From positions 1 through 41,634 of the forward strand of contig MCFE01000732.1 in NCBI GenBank assembly GCA_002104905.1: a DNA stretch of 41,634 nt, given 5' to 3'. The translations under genes and the position numbers were made by a program. Of this stretch, positions 40,009 to 41,634 are shown one piece after another (position 1 is the stretch's first letter; the number at the start of each line of letters is the position of its first letter). Source of the DNA: Basidiobolus meristosporus CBS 931.73. Taxonomy: Eukaryota > Basidiobolomycota > Basidiobolomycetes > Basidiobolales > Basidiobolaceae. The notes below the pieces were generated by a model. It saw only the letters and a program-made list of their open reading frames with translations. It did not search any database and was not told the origin of the DNA.

Positions 40009-41430
40009 GGCAGAGGTTGTAGCTTCTTCAGAGGCAGCATTGATAATGTGACCTGCAGAGTCCCAGAGCTCTTCAAATGGTGCATCACTTAAGTCAGCAA
40101 GGAGGGAAATGGCATGATTCTTGAGGAAGTATGCCACATCATAGGAGGGGGCTTGTCTCTTGATGGCAGCAAAGAAAGACAGAATGGCAACATGGGCTGG
40201 AGGCTTGTTGAACAGTAGAGAGTCAGAGGATTCAGATTCTTCAGGCACTATCTTGAAGTCAGTTTTCAGCCAGTTAAGGTTCTTCTCCACAAAGGCAACA
40301 AATGGGTCAGCAATGTTTTGGTCTAGGATAACCTCCAGAATCTTCCCTTTTCTCCAGGCCAGGTTGACAATTCTTGAGAGCTGAATATTGCATGCCTTGA
40401 GTGCTTTCCTGATGTTGGAAATGGGAGTCCAGGGAACTTGCTTCAAGTACACCACAGTCCAGGTAGAAGCTTGTGGTAGGTTTGCTGGGGGCTTGTAAGT
40501 CCTTCTGTGTTGCAATGGAGCTGCAGTAGTCAGATTGGAGTCCACATTCTCAGTAGAAGGTTTTCTTGATGTGTCTTGCTGAATAGTACTGGAGCTGGAT
40601 GTGCTGATAATTCTTGCTAGAACCTTGCCTGCATAGGTCTGAGGTATAGCTGAGGTGACTGTAGAGGTGTTGGCAGCTGGTGCAGGTGGAGAGGCAGAAA
40701 CTGAAGCAGGAACTGAGGTCACCTGGGAGAAGGTAGTGGAAGCAGGTTTTCTGGGAGGAACAGAGTTCACTATCCAGTAGTTCTGTAAAACACTGGAGTA
40801 GCTTTTCTGTGGAACAGGATCTTGCTCTTGAACAGGAACAGAAGCAGGAGGCTGGGGCTGAGCAGTAGTGGTAAGGCAGTGGCACTCCAAGGAAGCTTTT
40901 TGCAAGGCATCTCTGGCAGTTTTCAGGGCAGTATTGGCTTCATTCTTGAGCTTCTTGCATTGAGCATCCAGTCTCTTGTTTTCAATAGCCAGGGCAGTAT
41001 TGGCAGCCTCTAAATCAGCAATTCTCTTCTCAACTGCAAGGAATCTCTGAAGAAATGCATCAGTAGAAATGCTGGCATCTGGAAGAGCAGTGGCAGGAAT
41101 AGAGTCCATTGACAGTGGGCTTCTTGGAGGCAAGGAAAGTGGACTGGCAGATTCAGGCACAAAAGGAGATATCCTGGCAGGAGGAGAAGGAGTATCCAAG
41201 GCAGTAACAGAGGCAATTCTTGTTGGTGAAGCAGCAGCAGGGGAGGCAAGCCTGTTCAGAAACTGGGTAGGAGAGAGTGCTTGAGGAGAGGGAGTCTTCA
41301 GCTTGGCAAGCATGTCTTCCATCAGAGTGATACCAATATTCCTGGTGCATTTGCAGAGAAAAGTAAGCTTCCTGAGTCTGCCAGCTCTTCCATTCCTTCT
41401 GATAGTTCCTTTGTTTCCACAGTTGGGCAA
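40006..41430 (-). CDS. LINE ORF1: coiled-coil, RNA-binding-like protein
   Basis: Open from the telomere junction to the UGA at 40006. The first AUG is at 41322 (MEDMLAKL), giving 438 residues from there; upstream codons encode PNCGNKGTIRRNGR and FLCKC, resembling a zinc-ribbon remnant. Order: Pro/Ser/Ala-rich segment, coiled coil (about residues 125-180 of the open frame: FLAVEKRIADLEAANTALAI...), a long Ser/Thr/Pro/Gln linker, then a folded region (about 320-410; STWTVVYLKQVPWTPISNIR...) that resembles the RRM-like domain of fungal LINE ORF1 proteins, and an Ala/Glu-rich end. No CCHC knuckles were seen. Likely packages element RNA. Reads in the same frame into ORF2. The true start is uncertain because the 5' end meets telomere repeats. 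Confidence 0.85.
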   Translation of the reverse strand: MPNCGNKGTIRRNGRAGRLRKLTFLCKCTRNIGITLMEDMLAKLKTPSPQALSPTQFLNRLASPAAASPTRIASVTALDTPSPPARISPFVPESASPLSLPPRSPLSMDSIPATALPDASISTDAFLQRFLAVEKRIADLEAANTALAIENKRLDAQCKKLKNEANTALKTARDALQKASLECHCLTTTAQPQPPASVPVQEQDPVPQKSYSSVLQNYWIVNSVPPRKPASTTFSQVTSVPASVSASPPAPAANTSTVTSAIPQTYAGKVLARIISTSSSSTIQQDTSRKPSTENVDSNLTTAAPLQHRRTYKPPANLPQASTWTVVYLKQVPWTPISNIRKALKACNIQLSRIVNLAWRKGKILEVILDQNIADPFVAFVEKNLNWLKTDFKIVPEESESSDSLLFNKPPAHVAILSFFAAIKRQAPSYDVAYFLKNHAISLLADLSDAPFEELWDSAGHIINAASEEATTSA

Positions 41431-41448
41431 GAAATCTTCTTGACAGAC

Positions 41449-41634
41449 TTAGGGTTAGGGTTAGGGTTAGGGTTAGGGTTAGGGTTAGGTTAGGGTTAGG
41501 GTTAGGGTTAGGGTTAGGGTTAGGGTTAGGGTTAGGGTTAGGGTTAGGGTTAGGGTTAGGGTTAGGGTTAGGGTTAGGGTTAGGGTTAGGGTTAGGGTTA
41601 GGGTTAGGGTTAGGGTTAGGGTTAGGGTTAGGGT
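41449..41634 (+). repeat. terminal telomere (TTAGGG)n
   Basis: About 31 TTAGGG units running 5' to 3' to the end of the window, so this is a right chromosome end. One unit is short, TTAGG at 41485-41489; all others are perfect. The tract starts directly against LINE ORF1 sequence. The G-rich strand orientation shows the chromosome terminus is to the right. Confidence 0.99.

Larger units (their letters stand above)
37185..41448 (-). mobile_element. nearly full-length telomeric non-LTR retrotransposon (LINE)
   Basis: A two-ORF LINE of about 4.26 kb on the minus strand, lying between interstitial telomeric repeats (its 3' side, toward the centromere) and the terminal TTAGGG tract (its 5' side). 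ORF1 is a coiled-coil/RNA-binding-like protein; ORF2 has an APE-type endonuclease and reverse transcriptase, with no RNase H seen. ORF1 and ORF2 share a frame, divided by one UGA. There is essentially no 5' UTR: ORF1 sequence runs to the telomere, so the 5' end is probably slightly truncated. The 3' UTR is about 52 nt with AATAAA, a stem-loop and a C tract, and there is no poly(A) tail. No target-site duplication is recognisable in the repeats. Confidence 0.93.

Noticed and set aside
37745-41493. Plus-strand open frames across the LINE, including one reading GLGLGLG from telomere repeats
   Set aside because: Shadows of ORF1/ORF2 and translation of TTAGGG repeats; no independent evidence.
1-41634. 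CRISPR arrays, bacterial operons or riboswitches
   Set aside because: None seen; spliced genes and TTAGGG telomere show a eukaryotic chromosome.

Overview
The window is the right-hand end of a fungal chromosome. It finishes in about 31 TTAGGG repeats, and its spliced genes carry short introns (51-85 nt, GT...AG, several with CTAAC-type branch sites). Fungal families are present: a NUM1/ApsA cortical anchor, a STE11-type MAPKKK with SAM and Ras-binding domains, a WOPR regulator and an AA11-type LPMO. A GH9 cellulase and the general gene style suggest an early-diverging (non-Dikarya) lineage, but that placement is inference and no species is claimed.

The left half (about 0.9-20.8 kb) is gene-dense core sequence: PRPP synthetase (-), NUM1-like PH protein (+), a probably mitochondrial membrane J-protein (-), STE11-like MAPKKK with 15 exons (-), YKT6 R-SNARE (+), a secreted amidase-family protein that lacks the catalytic lysine (-), and an MFS/DHA1 exporter (-). 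Exon structures were worked out by hand from frame and phase, and every gene closes to a whole number of codons.

The right half is subtelomeric and gene-poor. Long stretches without recognisable genes (20.8-27.3, 28.1-30.9, 32.8-35.1 kb) separate a lone intronless WOPR-family regulator, a secreted GH9 endoglucanase with an unusually basic N-terminal linker, and a secreted AA11-like LPMO with a C-terminal chitin-binding module.

The last 5 kb is the most interesting part: a telomere-embedded non-LTR retrotransposon array. A 5'-truncated, divergent copy is followed by two telomeric repeats, then by a nearly complete two-ORF LINE, then by the terminal TTAGGG tract. Both copies have their 3' ends toward the centromere. 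Both end in a conserved stem-loop; the near-complete copy then runs through a pure C tract directly into CCCTAA repeats, while the older copy has a degenerate C-rich end. This is the arrangement expected if reverse transcription is primed by the chromosome's own G-strand end. In the near-complete copy ORF1 and ORF2 are in the same frame, separated by one UGA followed by CUA, with a perfect 7-bp hairpin 12 nt downstream and no AUG at the start of ORF2. This looks like programmed stop-codon readthrough, and it is the main candidate for an undescribed system.
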